The position numbers were made by a program, and so were the translations under genes. This document shows positions 62,155 through 64,000 of a DNA stretch of 64,000 nucleotides, piece by piece. The notes beneath the pieces are model-generated. The model saw nothing but the letters and a program-made list of their open reading frames with translations, did no database searches and had not been told where the DNA came from. Within the stretch, counting starts at the first letter, position 1; the number at the start of each line of letters is the position of its first letter. The stretch is from NCBI RefSeq assembly GCF_024701375.2, contig NZ_CP113910.1, forward strand, positions 2,914,001 to 2,978,000. The letters run 5' to 3'. The stretch is from Streptomyces sp. KMM 9044 (lineage in GTDB: Bacteria; Actinomycetota; Actinomycetes; Streptomycetales; Streptomycetaceae).

Positions 62155-63597
62155 TCAGGAGGCCGTTTCCAGTACCGGCTCGGGCGTCGGACCGGCCGGG
62201 GGCACGGTGGGGGCGGTGGGCCGCCTGCGAGCCGGTATGAACAGGGTCGCGACGCCCGCGAGGGCGACCACCGCGGCGCCGGTCACCAGTGCCGGACGCA
62301 TACCGTCGACGAACGTCCGACCGGATTCGTAGCCGCCCTGGGACGCGAAGATCGACGCCATGACCGCGATGCCCAGGGCACCGCCCACCTCACGCAGGGC
62401 GTTATTGGCCCCGGAGGCGATGCCCTGTTCCTTCGGACGGACGCTGGACATCACCAGGGTGGAGGCCGGGGCGAAGAACAGCGCCATGCCGATGCCGCTG
62501 ATGATCAGGGCGGGCAGCTGGGCCGCGTAGGAGGCGTCGGCGGTCGCCACCAGGGCCAGGTGGCCGAGGCCGAGGGCCTGCAGGAACAGGCCGGTGGCGA
62601 CGACCGGACGGCCGCCGACGCGGTCGGAGAGGATGCCGGCGATCGGGGCGACGAGCATCGGCATGCCGGTCCAGGGCAGCATCCGCAGGCCCGCCTCGGT
62701 GGGCGAGTAGCCGAGCACGCCCTGCATGTACTGGCTGAGCAGGAAGATCGAGCCGAACATGCCGAGGAACATCAGCAGACTCGCCGCGTTGATACCGGCG
62801 AAGGCCCGGGAGCGGAACAGCCGCATCGGCAGCATGGGGTTCTTGGCGCGGATGCTGTGGAGCACGAAGCCCACGAGCAGCGCCGTCCCGGCGGACAGGC
62901 CGGCCAGGACGACGGTGGCGGTCCAGCCGTCGACGGGCCCGCGGACCAGGCCGTAGACGATGCCGAAGAGTCCGCCGCTGGCGAGCAGGGTGCCGGGCAG
63001 GTCGAGCGGGGCTCCGGTGCCGTGGGACTCGGCGAGGCGCAGGCGGGCGAGCGGAATGAGGATCAGGCCGAGCGGGACGTTCAGCCAGAAGATCCACTGC
63101 CAGGAGATGTGTTCGGTGAGGCTGCCGCCGACCAACGGCCCGGAGGCCACGGCCAGGCCGTTCACGGCGCCCCAGATGCCGTATGCCGCGCCGCGCCGCG
63201 CCTCGGGCACGGCCGCGGTGAGCAGGGTCAGGGTGAGGGGCATCATGACCGCGGCGCCGGCACCCTGCACCGCGCGGGCGGCGATCAGGGAGTCGATGTC
63301 GGAGGCCATCGCCGCGGCGGCGGAGGCCGCGGTGAAGACGGTGATGCCGACGGTGAAGAGCCGGCGGCGGCCGAAGCGGTCACCGAGGGCCGCGCCGAAC
63401 ATCAGCAGGACGGCGAAGGTGAGCGTGTAGGCGCTCACGGTCCATTCCAGATCGTGCAGGGCACCGCCCAGGTCCTCCCGGATGGAGGGGAGTGCGGTGG
63501 TGACGACGAGGTTGTCGAGGGCCGCCATGAAGCCGGCGACGCTGGTGATGACGAGTGCCCAGGCGGCCGAGCCGCCGTGTGCGGTCTGCTGTGACAT
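62155..63597 (-). CDS. DHA2-family drug:H+ antiporter (MFS)
   Basis: 480 aa with about 14 transmembrane helices, the EmrB/QacA type. First helix FMAALDNLVVTTALPSI (with the Asp of motif D1), motif A GDRFGRRRLF, motif B RAVQGAGAAVMMPLTL and motif C GLAVASGPLVGGSLTE are present. It probably exports a toxic organic compound. ATG 63597 follows GGGGGAG. The operator-like repeat at 63620-63639 and the TetR-type gene just upstream suggest local repression relieved by the substrate. Confidence 0.93.
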   Translation of the reverse strand: MSQQTAHGGSAAWALVITSVAGFMAALDNLVVTTALPSIREDLGGALHDLEWTVSAYTLTFAVLLMFGAALGDRFGRRRLFTVGITVFTAASAAAAMASDIDSLIAARAVQGAGAAVMMPLTLTLLTAAVPEARRGAAYGIWGAVNGLAVASGPLVGGSLTEHISWQWIFWLNVPLGLILIPLARLRLAESHGTGAPLDLPGTLLASGGLFGIVYGLVRGPVDGWTATVVLAGLSAGTALLVGFVLHSIRAKNPMLPMRLFRSRAFAGINAASLLMFLGMFGSIFLLSQYMQGVLGYSPTEAGLRMLPWTGMPMLVAPIAGILSDRVGGRPVVATGLFLQALGLGHLALVATADASYAAQLPALIISGIGMALFFAPASTLVMSSVRPKEQGIASGANNALREVGGALGIAVMASIFASQGGYESGRTFVDGMRPALVTGAAVVALAGVATLFIPARRRPTAPTVPPAGPTPEPVLETAS

Positions 63598-63619
63598 CGC
63601 TCCCCCAGGAGATGATTTT

Positions 63620-63639
63620 GTTAGTTATTGATTACTAAC
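63620..63639. promoter_or_regulatory. Operator-like inverted repeat before the exporter gene
   Basis: GTTAGTTATTGATTACTAAC: 6-base arms GTTAGT/ACTAAC around an AT-rich centre, 23 bases upstream of the exporter ATG. Its AT-richness stands out here. A likely site for the neighbouring TetR-type regulator. Confidence 0.65.
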
Positions 63640-63683
63640 TTTCGCGCACAGAGAAGAGGCGGGGGTCACCCCCGGCCCTTCGA

Positions 63684-64000
63684 CTAGTCGCCGAGTCGCG
63701 CCGACGGGTCCAGCCCTTCCCAGATCCGGTGGCCGGACGGGAATCCCATGGCGGACAGGCAGTTGATGAGCATGCCGTACGCCATGAAGGTCGTCGTCTC
63801 CTTGACGTCGGCACCCAGGGCGAAGTGCGCGGTGTCCCACAGCCGCAGCCAGCCCGCACGCACGGTCGCGCCGAACTCCTGATCGCCCTCCTGCTCGGCG
63901 GCCGCCACCGCGAGGTACATCTGCATCTGCATCATGAGCAGCTCGGGCCGCTCCGTGATGGCCTGCATGTAGGCGTGCGCCATGGCGTGCAGAGCCTCTT
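63684..64000 (-). CDS. TetR-family regulator, C-terminal part (partial)
   Basis: The last 105 codons of a gene that enters from the right edge. The sequence EALHAMAHAYMQAITERPELLMMQMQMYLAVAAAEQEGDQEF and FALGADVKETTTFMAYGMLINCLSAMG is helical, like the ligand-binding domain of TetR-family repressors; the DNA-binding half is outside the window. It is co-oriented with and just upstream of the exporter, the standard arrangement for an efflux regulator. Confidence 0.75.
   Translation of the reverse strand, partial: EALHAMAHAYMQAITERPELLMMQMQMYLAVAAAEQEGDQEFGATVRAGWLRLWDTAHFALGADVKETTTFMAYGMLINCLSAMGFPSGHRIWEGLDPSARLGD

Overview
The window is chromosomal DNA of a Streptomyces or very close relative. 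The evidence is the high-GC codon use with frequent GTG starts, the Streptomyces-type long N- or C-terminal tails on NusG, L23, S3 and L17, and a gene order that, from memory, matches the S. coelicolor block running from murB/add/aspC to alr. Almost every gene is on the minus strand, so the transcription units are read from right to left.

Right end (63.7-57.2 kb): a TetR-type regulator cut by the window edge, a DHA2-type drug exporter, a small conserved protein, murB, adenosine deaminase and an aminotransferase, then tRNA-Trp, secE and nusG. 56.2-38.8 kb: rplK-rplA, a frameshifted lipoprotein gene, rplJ-rplL, rpoB-rpoC, a DUF1707-type membrane protein and the str operon (rpsL-rpsG-fusA-tuf). 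38.7-34.9 kb: a short variable interval with gdhA, a cupin gene and the decayed remains of an ECF sigma factor, an ABC ATPase and a nuclease-like gene. 34.5-17.7 kb: the S10, spc and alpha ribosomal clusters (rpsJ to rpsQ, rplN to rplO, secY-adk-map, infA-rpmJ-rpsM-rpsK-rpoA-rplQ). 17.6-16.2 kb: a dead group II intron sitting directly behind the rplQ terminator. 16.2 kb to the left end: truA, rplM-rpsI, glmM, coaA, a polysaccharide pyruvyl transferase-like protein, a wrecked lipoprotein gene, glmS, acpS with a tiny membrane protein, a secreted beta-helix protein, nnr and alr.

Together the genes build the ribosome, RNA polymerase core, translation factors and Sec translocon, plus amino-sugar and peptidoglycan precursors (GlmS, GlmM, MurB, Alr) and CoA/carrier-protein activation (CoaA, AcpS).

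I see no CRISPR array, defence island, prophage or biosynthetic cluster, and I do not claim an undescribed multi-gene system. The most interesting signals are a 27-nt hairpin-forming element shared by the rpsL and rpsJ leaders; the degenerate group II intron with a 112-bp tandem duplication; paired TGACG/CGTCA inverted repeats at the gdhA promoter; a promoter embedded in a terminator hairpin before rplJ; a 56-residue membrane protein tightly coupled to acpS; and an unusual density of broken genes between intact housekeeping genes.
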